From assembly GCF_025133575.1 (NCBI RefSeq), contig NZ_CP104011.1, forward strand, positions 5,216,965 to 5,280,964: a DNA stretch of 64,000 nucleotides, given 5' to 3'. The notes below the pieces were generated by a model, which searched no databases, was not told where the DNA came from, and saw nothing but the letters and a program-made list of their open reading frames with translations. A program made the position numbers and the translations under genes. This document shows positions 1-7,818 of the stretch, piece after piece. This DNA comes from Pseudomonas sp. GCEP-101 (GTDB lineage Bacteria; Pseudomonadota; Gammaproteobacteria; Pseudomonadales; Pseudomonadaceae). Every line of letters begins with the position of its first letter. The first letter of the stretch is position 1.

Positions 1-2175
1 GCCCGCCGCCGCGAGGAAGACTCGCAGAAAGTACCCACGCCGATCACCGTGGTCGGCGGCGAAACCCTGGAAACCCAGCGCGTCTACAAGGTGCAGGACC
101 TGCAGCAGATCCTGCCCAGCGTGAACGTCGCCTTCATCCATGCGCGGCAGTCGAGCATCGCGGTGCGCGGCATCGGCAACAACCCGGCCAGCGACGGCCT
201 GGAAGGCAGCGCCGGGGTCTACCTGGACAACGTCTACCTCGGCCGTCCCGGCATGGCGGTGTTCGACCTGCTGGACATCGAGCAGCTGGAACTGCTGCGC
301 GGCCCGCAGGGCACGCTGTTCGGCAAGAACACCACCGCCGGCGTGCTGAACATCACCACCCGCGCGCCCACCTTCACCCCCGAGCGCAGCGTGGAAGTCT
401 CCGGCGGGCAGGACGGCTACTTCCAGGGCAAGGGCACCGTTTCCGGCGCGCTGACCGACACCCTGGCCGGGCGCGTGTCGGCCTACCGCACCCGCGACGA
501 TGGCTACATCAAGAACATCCACGACGACAACTACCTCAACGGCGGCGAGCGCCAGGGCATCCGCGGGCAACTGCTGTTCAAGCCCAACGAGGACTTCGAC
601 CTGCGCTGGATCAACGACTACAACGAGGAGGATTCCAGCAACGGCAGCATGGTGGTGTACGGCGCCGCCGACCGCTTCTGGCAGCGCGCCGCCGCGGTGG
701 GCGCCTCGCCGATCCGCGATCCGGACCGGCACAAGGTCAACATCAACAGCCGCCAGCATGTCAGCGTGCACCAGGGCGGCAGCTCGGTGGAGGCCAACTG
801 GAACCTCAACGGCGGCTACAAGCTGACCTCCATCAGCGCCTATCGCTACTGGCACTTCACCCCGGCCAACGACGAGCAGCTCAACGTCTCGGCGATCAAC
901 AACACCGGCGTGGAAGTCCACGACCGCCAGTTCTCCCAGGAAATCCGCCTGGCCTCGCCCACCGGCGGCTTCTTCGACTATGTGCTGGGCGCCTACGCGT
1001 TCAACCAGAACCTGGGCAACAAAACCTTCACCGACTACGGCCCGCTCGCCGACCGCTACCTGCTGGGCACCAACCTGAATGCGCTGAACAACACCTATTC
1101 GAAAGCCAACGGCAAGATCAACACCGACAGCTTCGCGCTGTTCGCCCAGGGCACCTGGCACCTCACCGACAAGCTGGACTTCACCGCCGGCCTGCGCGGC
1201 ACCTACGAGGAGAAGGACGCCAAGGTCGAGCGCTTCTCGCCGGTGGGCGGCGCGCCGGTGACCGGCGTCGGCGCGGTGGTGCGGCGCAACCAGCTGGGCG
1301 CCTACGACTCGGGTGACCTGAGCCTGTACAGCTTCGCCCCCTCGGCGCTGCTGAGCCTGAGCTACCAGTTCACCGACGACCTGCTGGGCTATGCCTCGCT
1401 GTCCCACGGCGAGAAATCCGGCGGCGTGAACCTGGCCGTGGCCAGCGCCCCGACCGCGGGCGCGGACTCGCTGCTGGTCGGCCCGGAGCGCGCCAACGAC
1501 GCCGAACTGGGGATCAAGACCACCCTGTTCGACAACCGCCTGCAGCTCAACACCAACATTTTCTGGACCGGCATCCACGGCTACCAGGCGACCACCCTGT
1601 ACCAGCCGCCGGGCTCGACCCAGCTGGTCTCGGTGCTCTCCAACGCCGGCAGTGTGCGCTCGCGCGGCCTGGAGTTCGAGGCGACCGCCCTGCCGATCCG
1701 CGGCCTGACGCTGAACTTCAACGGCTCCTACAACGACGTTACCTACCTGTCCTTCAAGGACGCCCCGTGCCCGGCGGAAGTCTCCACTCAACCCAATGCC
1801 CCGGCCACCTGCGACCTCACCGGCCAGCGCGTGGTCGGCGCCTCGAAGTGGATCGCCAACCTCAACGGCGAGTATGCCTGGAACCTCGACGACGGCATCC
1901 GCCCCTACGTGACCGGCAGCTACTCCTACCGCTCCGAGGCCGAAGGCACGCTGGACAACTCCGACCTCTCGAAGATCGACGGCTACGGCCTGGCGAACTT
2001 CTCCGTCGGCCTGCGCAAGGACATCGGCGACGGCCAGCTGGACGCCTCCGTCTGGCTGAAGAACGCCTTCGACAAGGACTACTACCTGGCCGCCTTCGCC
2101 AGCATCAACGGCTCCTACACCGCCTCGGTGGGGCAGCCGCGCACGCTGGGCGCCTCGGTTCGCTACGACTTCTGA
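1..2175 (+). CDS. TonB-dependent outer-membrane receptor (5' end outside window)
   Basis: The reading frame is open from base 1, so the signal peptide and TonB box lie upstream of the window; about 724 residues are visible. The plug domain begins near the window edge (PTPITVVGG) and carries the family motif LRGPQGTLFGKNTTAGVLNI about 115 residues in. A long series of beta-strand-rich segments follows, ending in Arg-Tyr-Asp-Phe with the terminal Phe typical of outer-membrane barrels. It would import a ligand through the outer membrane using TonB energy. The ligand cannot be read from sequence. The two TauD-type dioxygenases directly downstream on the same strand suggest a sulfonate, sulfate ester or similar oxidisable compound rather than a siderophore, which is inference from context. 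Confidence 0.9.
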   Translation, partial: ARRREEDSQKVPTPITVVGGETLETQRVYKVQDLQQILPSVNVAFIHARQSSIAVRGIGNNPASDGLEGSAGVYLDNVYLGRPGMAVFDLLDIEQLELLRGPQGTLFGKNTTAGVLNITTRAPTFTPERSVEVSGGQDGYFQGKGTVSGALTDTLAGRVSAYRTRDDGYIKNIHDDNYLNGGERQGIRGQLLFKPNEDFDLRWINDYNEEDSSNGSMVVYGAADRFWQRAAAVGASPIRDPDRHKVNINSRQHVSVHQGGSSVEANWNLNGGYKLTSISAYRYWHFTPANDEQLNVSAINNTGVEVHDRQFSQEIRLASPTGGFFDYVLGAYAFNQNLGNKTFTDYGPLADRYLLGTNLNALNNTYSKANGKINTDSFALFAQGTWHLTDKLDFTAGLRGTYEEKDAKVERFSPVGGAPVTGVGAVVRRNQLGAYDSGDLSLYSFAPSALLSLSYQFTDDLLGYASLSHGEKSGGVNLAVASAPTAGADSLLVGPERANDAELGIKTTLFDNRLQLNTNIFWTGIHGYQATTLYQPPGSTQLVSVLSNAGSVRSRGLEFEATALPIRGLTLNFNGSYNDVTYLSFKDAPCPAEVSTQPNAPATCDLTGQRVVGASKWIANLNGEYAWNLDDGIRPYVTGSYSYRSEAEGTLDNSDLSKIDGYGLANFSVGLRKDIGDGQLDASVWLKNAFDKDYYLAAFASINGSYTASVGQPRTLGASVRYDF

Positions 2176-2231
2176 TCCCCATCCGCCGCGACAGAGTGCG
2201 CGGCGCCATTGCACAGCAAGAGGACGATGAG

Positions 2232-3137
2232 ATGAGCAACGCAGCACAGGCTATCAAGCAAGACCTCGTCAATCTGGACATCCACCCGGTCGCCGGGCGC
2301 ATCGGCGCGGAGATCCGTGGCGTGACGCTCTCCGGCGAGCTGGACGCTGCCACCGTCGACGCCATCCAGGCGGCGCTGGTCAAGCACAAGGTGATCTTCT
2401 TCCGCGGCCAGACGCAGCTGGACGACCAGGGCCAGGAGGCCTTCGCCCACCTGCTCGGCAAGCCGGTGGCGCACCCCACCGTGCCGGTGCAGGACGGCAC
2501 CCACTACCTGCTGGAGCTGGACGGTGCCCAGGGCCGCCGCGCCAATTCCTGGCACACCGACGTGACCTTCGTCGAGGCTTACCCCAAGGCTTCGATCCTG
2601 CGCAACGTGGTCGCTCCCGAGGCCGGCGGCGACACCGTATGGGCCAACACCGCCACGGCTTACGACGACCTGTCGCCGGAACTCAAGGCGCTGGCCGACT
2701 CGCTGTGGGCGGTGCACAGCAACGAGTACGACTACGCCAGCGTGCGCCCGAACGTCGACCCGGCGCGCCTGGAGGAGTACCGCAAGATTTTCACCTCTAC
2801 CGTCTACGAAACCGAACACCCGGTGGTGCGCGTGCACCCGGTCAGTGGCGAGCGGACCCTGCTGCTGGGGCATTTCGTCAAGCGCCTGAAGGGCCTCTCG
2901 CAGCATGACTCGGCGCACCTGTTCGCGGTGCTGCAGGGCCACGTCACCCGCCTGGAGAACACCGTGCGCTGGCGCTGGCAGCCGGGCGACGTGGCCATCT
3001 GGGACAACCGCGCGACCCAGCACTACGCCGTGGACGACTACGGCATCCAGCCGCGCATCGTGCGCCGCGTGACCCTCGAAGGCGATGTGCCGGTGGGTAT
3101 CGACGGGCAGCGCAGCCGGACGATCAAGAAGGTTTGA
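2232..3137 (+). CDS. TauD/TfdA-family 2-oxoglutarate- and Fe(II)-dependent dioxygenase
   Basis: A 301-residue protein, the normal length for TauD/AtsK enzymes. The facial triad is visible: H108-x-D110 in WHTD and the distal H264 in ATQHYAVDDY, followed by R275 and R278/R279 placed to bind 2-oxoglutarate. Family members hydroxylate the carbon next to a sulfonate or sulfate ester and release sulfite or sulfate, but others act on unrelated substrates, so taurine is not assured. I chose ATG 2232 because the open frame upstream of it lies inside the receptor gene in another frame; a GAGGACGATGAG stretch precedes it. It follows the TonB receptor by 56 bases and is likely co-transcribed with it. Confidence 0.9.
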   Translation: MSNAAQAIKQDLVNLDIHPVAGRIGAEIRGVTLSGELDAATVDAIQAALVKHKVIFFRGQTQLDDQGQEAFAHLLGKPVAHPTVPVQDGTHYLLELDGAQGRRANSWHTDVTFVEAYPKASILRNVVAPEAGGDTVWANTATAYDDLSPELKALADSLWAVHSNEYDYASVRPNVDPARLEEYRKIFTSTVYETEHPVVRVHPVSGERTLLLGHFVKRLKGLSQHDSAHLFAVLQGHVTRLENTVRWRWQPGDVAIWDNRATQHYAVDDYGIQPRIVRRVTLEGDVPVGIDGQRSRTIKKV

Positions 3138-3155
3138 AGGTCCTCTGCCGCCGAA

Positions 3156-3309
3156 CCCTCTCCCCAGCCCTCTCCCTGAAGGGAGAGGGAGTATCCGATT
3201 GAAGCGTATCTCCCGTGCGGTCCTGCTACGTCGGCGCAGGACTGGCACGTGGTTTCGCCTGGCACCGATCCAGTCCCCTCTCCCTTCAGGGAGAGGGTTA
3301 GGGAGAGGG
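3156..3309. repeat. Paired-palindrome element E1 (CCCTCTCCC/GGGAGAGGG type)
   Basis: A 154-base intergenic element. Its ends are inverted repeats of the form CCCTCTCCCCAGCCCTCTCCC-like and GGGAGAGGGTTAGGGAGAGGG-like, and each end also folds on itself (CCCTCTCCC against GGGAGAGGG). The interior has little coding character. The same design occurs at 4303-4443 and 7134-7270, and in shortened form at 22627-22715. It resembles a small non-autonomous mobile element or paired REP; no transposase is nearby. Confidence 0.7.
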
Positions 3310-3338
3310 CCGCCCATGCCTGAACGGAGCACTGCAAG

Positions 3339-4226
3339 ATGACCCAATCCGCCCTCCAGCAATCCACCCCCGAACCCTTCGCCATCGTCCCCCTCGACGC
3401 CCCGCTGGGCGCCGAAGTCCGCGGTCTGGACGCCCGCGAGCCGCTGACGCCGGAACAGATCCTGGCGATCAAGCAGGCCCACCGCGAGCACCACATCCTG
3501 ATCTTCAAGGACCAGCAACTGGACGATCAGCAATACCTGCGCTTCGCCACCCTGTTCGGCGCGGTGTTCCAGCCGCCAGCGGACGTGCCGGTGCTGTCCT
3601 CCGGCGCCGATGGTAAGGCGCCGGACATCGTCAAGGTAGCCAACACCGAGGACGGCGAACTGGGCAACTTCGCCCTGCCGGCCCACGTCGACCACCAGTG
3701 GACGCCGGTGCCCTCCTCCGGCTCCTTCCTCTATGCGCTGGAGGTGCCGAAAACCGGTGGCGAAACCCAGTTCACCAACCTCGCCCGCGCTTACGAAACC
3801 CTGGACGAGGCGACCCGCGCCGAGATCGATCCGCTCAGGCTGATCAACTACAACCCGTTCATTCGCCTGAAGAGCGGCGGCTACAACGGCACCTTCGTGC
3901 GCTACCGCACCCCGGACATCGAGCCCATCCAGGGCACCGAGCACCCGCTGGTGCGCACCCACCCCGAGAGCGGCAAGCGCGTGCTGTTCCTCTCCGTGCA
4001 CACCGAGGTGGAAATCCCCGGCGCCGACCCGCAACAGGGCGCCGCGCTGGTGGAAAAGCTGCGCGAACACCTGCAGAAGCCGGAGCTGACCTACAGCCAC
4101 AAGTGGTCGGTGGGCGACATCGTCTGGTGGGACAACCAGGCGGTGCTGCATGGCCGCAATGCCTTCCCGGCGAGCGAGAAGCGCCGCCTGAAGCGCATCA
4201 GCCTGTCCGGCAGCCGGCCGTTCTGA
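3339..4226 (+). CDS. Second TauD/TfdA-family 2-oxoglutarate-dependent dioxygenase
   Basis: A 295-residue paralogue of the upstream enzyme, clearly diverged from it. Metal ligands are H116-x-D118 (HVDHQW) and H271 (VLHGRNAF), with R286 suited to hold the 2-oxoglutarate carboxylate. The HxD motif lacks the preceding Trp of the first enzyme and has a second His after the Asp. A different substrate range is therefore likely, for example an alkyl sulfate versus a sulfonate, but this is inference. The gene is separated from its neighbour by element E1, and a repeat of the same class follows it, so it may have its own transcript. No strong Shine-Dalgarno is obvious before ATG 3339. Confidence 0.88.
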   Translation: MTQSALQQSTPEPFAIVPLDAPLGAEVRGLDAREPLTPEQILAIKQAHREHHILIFKDQQLDDQQYLRFATLFGAVFQPPADVPVLSSGADGKAPDIVKVANTEDGELGNFALPAHVDHQWTPVPSSGSFLYALEVPKTGGETQFTNLARAYETLDEATRAEIDPLRLINYNPFIRLKSGGYNGTFVRYRTPDIEPIQGTEHPLVRTHPESGKRVLFLSVHTEVEIPGADPQQGAALVEKLREHLQKPELTYSHKWSVGDIVWWDNQAVLHGRNAFPASEKRRLKRISLSGSRPF

Positions 4227-4302
4227 GGCACCGTCCCCCGCGCGGCGGATAACGCTGGCGGGTTATGCGCCCTACGAACCGGAGTATCCGCGGCGAGACT
4301 TG

Positions 4303-4443
4303 CCCTCACCCCAGCCCTCTCCCAAAGGGAGAGGGGGCCGTTCGGTGCGATTGGCAAAAATGAAGTCACCCGGCGAGCGCCGATTTCAGAACCGCTCAGG
4401 ACAGTCCCCTCTCCCGCTCGCGGGAGAGGGTTAGGGTGAGGGG
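4303..4443. repeat. Paired-palindrome element E2
   Basis: A 141-base element bounded by CCCTCACCCCAGCCCTCTCCC-type and GGGAGAGGGTTAGGGTGAGGG-type ends. Its interior (for example GGCCGTTCGGTG and CGGCGAGCGCCGAT) matches the reverse complement of the interior of E3 at 7134-7270. The two are therefore copies of one element inserted in opposite orientations. Confidence 0.75.
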
Positions 4444-4558
4444 CTTTTGATTTTTGTAGGAACCTCCAGCCCCGTGGTGAATACGCGCCAGCGATATCTG
4501 CCGCAATCCCCGAAAAGCTCTGGAGAAAACGCTCTCTATGCTTATGCAAAATCGATTC

Positions 4559-4587
4559 TTGTCCTGAATCAATTATTCCTTTTATAG
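4559..4587 (+). promoter_or_regulatory. Candidate sigma-70 promoter for the GntR-led cluster
   Basis: TTGTCC at 4559-4564 and TTATAG at 4582-4587 are separated by 17 bases in a locally AT-rich stretch. This sits directly upstream of the operator-like palindrome and the regulator start. It is a motif match only; no transcript data are available. Confidence 0.45.
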
Positions 4588-4600
4588 TTCCGCCAACTCG

Positions 4601-4616
4601 TCATAACAAGTTATGA
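4601..4616. promoter_or_regulatory. Palindromic operator candidate TCATAAC-AA-GTTATGA
   Basis: A perfect 7-base inverted repeat with a 2-base spacer, ending 3 bases before the regulator's ATG and about 14 bases after the candidate -10 box. GntR/HutC-type regulators bind short AT-rich palindromes of this size and commonly repress themselves from such positions. The assignment to this regulator is inference from location. Confidence 0.55.
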
Positions 4617-4619
4617 ACT

Positions 4620-5369
4620 ATGGCCGAACTCCTCCCGCTCTCCCCCGTTCCCCTGTACAGCCAGCTCAAGGAACTGCTGCGCACGCGCATCCTCGACGGC
4701 ACCTACCCGCCGCTCAGCCGCATGCCCTCCGAGGCCGAGCTGGGCAAGGCCTTCGAGGTCAGCCGCATCACCGTGCGCCAGGCGCTGGGCGATCTGCAGA
4801 AGGAAGGGCTGATCTTCAAGATCCACGGCAAGGGCACCTTCGTCGCCAAGCCCAAGGCATTCCAGAACGTCAGCACCCTGCAGGGCCTGGGTGAATCCAT
4901 GAGCCAGCGCGGCTATGAGGTGATCAACCGCCTGCGCAGCTTCAAGACCGTGCCGGCCGACGCCCAGGTCGCCGCCCGGCTGCAGGTCGCCGAGGGCGAC
5001 AACGTGGTGCAGATCAAGCGCGCCCGCCTGGTCAACCGCGAGCTGGTCTCGCTGGAGATCACCTGGCTGCCCGAGGCCGTCGGCAAGCGCCTGGAGAAGG
5101 CCGACCTGGTCAGCCGCGACATCTTCCTGATCCTGGAGAACGACTGCGCCCTGCCCCTGGGCCACGCCGATCTCGCCATCGACGCCATCCTCGCCGACGC
5201 CGAACTGGCCCGCGCGCTGGAGGTAGAGGAAGGCTCGCCGGTGATGCGCATCGAGCGCCTGACCCACACCGCCGACGGCACCCCGCTGGACTACGAACAC
5301 CTCTACTACCGCGGCGATGCCTTCCAGTACCGCCTGCGCATCGACCGCCACAAGGAACAACAGCCATGA
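4620..5369 (+). CDS. GntR-family (HutC/FarR type, UTRA domain) transcriptional regulator
   Basis: A 249-residue protein. An N-terminal winged helix-turn-helix (about residues 8-75) has the family signature RMPSEAELGKAFEVSRITVR. A UTRA ligand-binding domain follows (about residues 95-240, LPLGHADLAIDAILAD). UTRA regulators usually repress a neighbouring catabolic operon and are released by a pathway metabolite. The stop codon overlaps the start of the flavoprotein gene by ATGA, so regulator and enzyme genes are translationally coupled. A perfect palindrome lies just before ATG 4620, supporting self-control of the whole downstream cluster. The start has no clear Shine-Dalgarno. Confidence 0.9.
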   Translation: MAELLPLSPVPLYSQLKELLRTRILDGTYPPLSRMPSEAELGKAFEVSRITVRQALGDLQKEGLIFKIHGKGTFVAKPKAFQNVSTLQGLGESMSQRGYEVINRLRSFKTVPADAQVAARLQVAEGDNVVQIKRARLVNRELVSLEITWLPEAVGKRLEKADLVSRDIFLILENDCALPLGHADLAIDAILADAELARALEVEEGSPVMRIERLTHTADGTPLDYEHLYYRGDAFQYRLRIDRHKEQQP

Positions 5370-7117
5370 GCCAGTTCGACCTTTCCCAGGTTCCCGAGGA
5401 CAAGCACCTCGCCTACGACATCGTGGTGATCGGCGGCGGCACCGCCGGCCCGATGGCGGCGATCAAGGCCAAGGAAGCCAACCGCGAGCTACGCGTGCTG
5501 CTGGTGGACAAGGCCAACGTGAAGCGCAGCGGCGCCATCAGCATGGGCATGGACGGCCTGAACAACGCCATCATCCCCGGCCACGCCACGCCCGAGCAGT
5601 ACACCAAGGAAATCACCGTCGCCAATGACGGCATCGTCAACCAGGCGGCGGTCTACGCCTACGCCACCCACAGCTTCGAGACCCTGCAGCAGCTGGACCG
5701 CTGGGGCGTGAAGTTCGAGAAGGACGAGGTCGGCGACTACGCGGTGAAGAAGGTCCACCACATGGGCGCCTACGTGCTGCCCATGCCCGAGGGCCACGAC
5801 ATCAAGAAGGTGCTGTACCGCCAGCTCAAGCGTGCGCGCATCGAGATCACCAACCGCCTGGTGGTCACCCGCCTGCTCACCGACGCCGAGGGCGCGGTCA
5901 ACGGCCTGCTCGGCTTCGACTGCCGCACCGCGCAATTCCAGGTGATCCGCGCCAAGGCCGTGGTGCTCGCCTGCGGCGCCGCCGGGCGCCTGGGCCTGCC
6001 GTCGTCGGGCTACCTGATGGGCACCTACGAGAACCCCACCAACGCCGGCGACGGCTACGCCATGGCGTACCACGCCGGTGCGGAGCTGTCGAACCTGGAA
6101 TGTTTCCAGATCAACCCGCTGATCAAGGACTACAACGGCCCAGCCTGCGCCTACGTCACCGGCCCGCTGGGCGGCTACACCGCCAACAGCAAGGGCGAGC
6201 GCTTCATCGAGTGCGACTACTGGAGCGGCCAGATGATGTGGGAGTTCCACCAGGAACTCGAAGGCGGCAACGGCCCGGTGTTCCTCAAGCTGGACCACCT
6301 GGCCGAGGAAACCATCCAGACCATCGAGGAAATCCTCCACAGCAACGAACGCCCCAGCCGCGGCCAGTTCCACGCCGGGCGCGGCACCGACTACCGCCAG
6401 CAGATGGTGGAAATGCACATCTCCGAGATCGGCTTCTGCTCCGGCCATTCGGCCTCGGGCGTGTGGGTCAACGAGAAGGCCGAGACCAGCGTGAGGGGCC
6501 TGTATTCGGCCGGCGACATGGCCGCGGTGCCGCACAACTACATGCTCGGCGCCTTCACCTACGGCTGGTTCGCCGGCGCCAACGCCGCGCAGTACGTGGC
6601 CGGGCGCGAGTTCAGCGAGGTCGATAGCGGGCAGGTCGAGCGCGAGCGCGAACGCGTCTTCGCCCCGCTCCGTCGCGAGCACGGCCTGCCGCCGGCGCAG
6701 GTGGAATACAAGCTGCGGCGGATGGTCAACGACTACCTGCAGCCGCCCAAGGTGACCAAGAAGATGGAGATCGGCCTGCAGCGCTTCGCCGAGATCGCCC
6801 ACGACCTGGACCAGATGAAGGCCAACAACCCCCACGAGCTGATGCGCGCCATGGAAGTCAGCGTGATCCGCGACTGCGCCGAGATGGCCGCCCGCGCCTC
6901 GCTGTTCCGTACCGAGAGCCGCTGGGGGCTGTACCACCACCGCGTGGACTACCCGCTGCGCAACGACGCCGAGTGGTTCTGCCATGCGCACCTGAAGAAG
7001 GGCGAGGACGGCGCGATGACCAGCTTCAAGAAACCCATCGAGCCCTACGTGATCGCGCTGGATGAGGATGAGCAGCAGGCTTACGAGAAGCTGCGGGTGA
7101 AGAGCGAGGCGGCGTAG
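5366..7117 (+). CDS. AprA/FrdA-family FAD flavoprotein (APS-reductase-alpha-like)
   Basis: A 583-residue protein of the fumarate reductase / succinate dehydrogenase / adenylylsulfate reductase alpha superfamily. The N-terminal FAD dinucleotide fold is visible as VVIGGGTAGPMAA (residues about 20-32), with the second FAD motif near the C-terminal part of the fold as GLYSAGDMAAVPHNYMLGAF. That last segment has His where adenylylsulfate reductases have His in their GHKFSSGSF-type motif, and it lacks the RLGSNSL arginine motif of fumarate reductases, so I favour an AprA-like enzyme (motifs recalled, not aligned). The next gene encodes the matching two-cluster ferredoxin. Possible role: oxidation or activation of sulfite or another sulfur product released by the upstream dioxygenases. 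The real substrate is unknown. Confidence 0.82.
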   Translation: MSQFDLSQVPEDKHLAYDIVVIGGGTAGPMAAIKAKEANRELRVLLVDKANVKRSGAISMGMDGLNNAIIPGHATPEQYTKEITVANDGIVNQAAVYAYATHSFETLQQLDRWGVKFEKDEVGDYAVKKVHHMGAYVLPMPEGHDIKKVLYRQLKRARIEITNRLVVTRLLTDAEGAVNGLLGFDCRTAQFQVIRAKAVVLACGAAGRLGLPSSGYLMGTYENPTNAGDGYAMAYHAGAELSNLECFQINPLIKDYNGPACAYVTGPLGGYTANSKGERFIECDYWSGQMMWEFHQELEGGNGPVFLKLDHLAEETIQTIEEILHSNERPSRGQFHAGRGTDYRQQMVEMHISEIGFCSGHSASGVWVNEKAETSVRGLYSAGDMAAVPHNYMLGAFTYGWFAGANAAQYVAGREFSEVDSGQVERERERVFAPLRREHGLPPAQVEYKLRRMVNDYLQPPKVTKKMEIGLQRFAEIAHDLDQMKANNPHELMRAMEVSVIRDCAEMAARASLFRTESRWGLYHHRVDYPLRNDAEWFCHAHLKKGEDGAMTSFKKPIEPYVIALDEDEQQAYEKLRVKSEAA

Positions 7118-7133
7118 AGACGGCCGCAAAGGC

Positions 7134-7270
7134 CCCTCACCCTAACCCTCTCCCGGAGGGAGAGGGGACTCTCCTGAGCGGCGAATGGATCGGCGCTCGC
7201 CGGCTGACTCGGTGCTTTCCACCCCCACCGAACGGCCCCCTCTCCCTCTGGGAGAGGGCTGGGGTGAGGG
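7134..7270. repeat. Paired-palindrome element E3
   Basis: A 137-base element with CCCTCACCCTAACCCTCTCCC-type and GGGAGAGGGCTGGGGTGAGGG-type ends, opposite in orientation to E2 and sharing its interior. It sits between the flavoprotein and ferredoxin genes, so any transcript through the cluster must carry a large hairpin here. Confidence 0.75.
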
Positions 7271-7362
7271 AAGGTCCGAGCACCAGAACCGCCCAGGAAC
7301 ACCGAACAGAATCAGCCCGCCGCCACGACGGCCGGCAAGCAACACCATGAGGACCGCGTGCA

Positions 7363-7608
7363 ATGGCCTACCAACCCCAGGAAATCTTCTTCCGCTCCAG
7401 CGCCCCGGTGACGGTGGACGAGGACAAGTGCATCGCCGACAAGGGCTGCACCGTCTGCGTCGAGGTCTGCCCGATGGACCTGCTGGCGATCAACCCCACC
7501 ACCCAGAAGGCCTACATGGCCTTCGACGAATGCTGGTACTGCATGCCCTGCGAAAAGGACTGCCCGACCGGCGCGGTGAAGGTCGAGATTCCGTACCTGC
7601 TGCGTTGA
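7363..7608 (+). CDS. AprB-like ferredoxin with two [4Fe-4S] clusters
   Basis: An 81-residue electron carrier. Cluster one ligands are C23, C29, C32 and C36 (CIADKGCTVCVEVCP); cluster two ligands are C57, C60, C63 and C67 (CWYCMPCEKDCP). The DECWYCMPC segment resembles the DECWECYSC segment of adenylylsulfate reductase beta subunits, and the partner flavoprotein is encoded just upstream. It ends about 14 residues after the last cysteine, whereas AprB subunits are usually near 150 residues with a tail that wraps AprA. This is therefore a minimal form. It likely takes electrons from the flavoprotein; the next acceptor is not encoded nearby. Confidence 0.88.
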   Translation: MAYQPQEIFFRSSAPVTVDEDKCIADKGCTVCVEVCPMDLLAINPTTQKAYMAFDECWYCMPCEKDCPTGAVKVEIPYLLR

Positions 7609-7629
7609 ACCCGCAGCGCCGCTGCTCTT

Positions 7630-7695
7630 GTAGGAGCGAGCTTGCTCGCGAACAACAGCCGGCAGAGGAGCGTTCGCGAGCAAGCTCGCTCCTAC
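7630..7695. repeat. Inverted pair of REP palindromes (GAGC/GCTC stem)
   Basis: Two REP units, 7630-7653 and 7672-7695, facing each other 18 bases apart. Each has GTAGGAGC, a GAGC-TT-GCTC stem and GCGAAC. They form a long hairpin between the ferredoxin and binding-protein genes. Confidence 0.9.
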
Positions 7696-7818
7696 GAAAA
7701 ACCCAATAAGAAAAGCCATCCGGCCGCACCGCCGGACGCCTGATGCACCGCCCCTCGTTTCCCACCGCAGACCCGCGGCGGAGACGATTCCAACACTGAT
7801 GATTCGAGGGGAACACCC

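Noticed and set aside
2163..4151. A 662-codon open frame on the minus strand opposite the two dioxygenase genes
   Set aside because: High GC makes long antisense frames common. The protein is low in family features and rich in Gly/Val/Ala/His, and the plus strand has two clear dioxygenases with intact metal motifs.
5366..7117. Fumarate reductase or succinate dehydrogenase flavoprotein
   Set aside because: The partner gene is an AprB-like two-cluster ferredoxin rather than an SdhB-like protein. No membrane anchor genes follow, and the late motif has PHNYMLGAF instead of the RLGSN-type element. This remains a family-level call.
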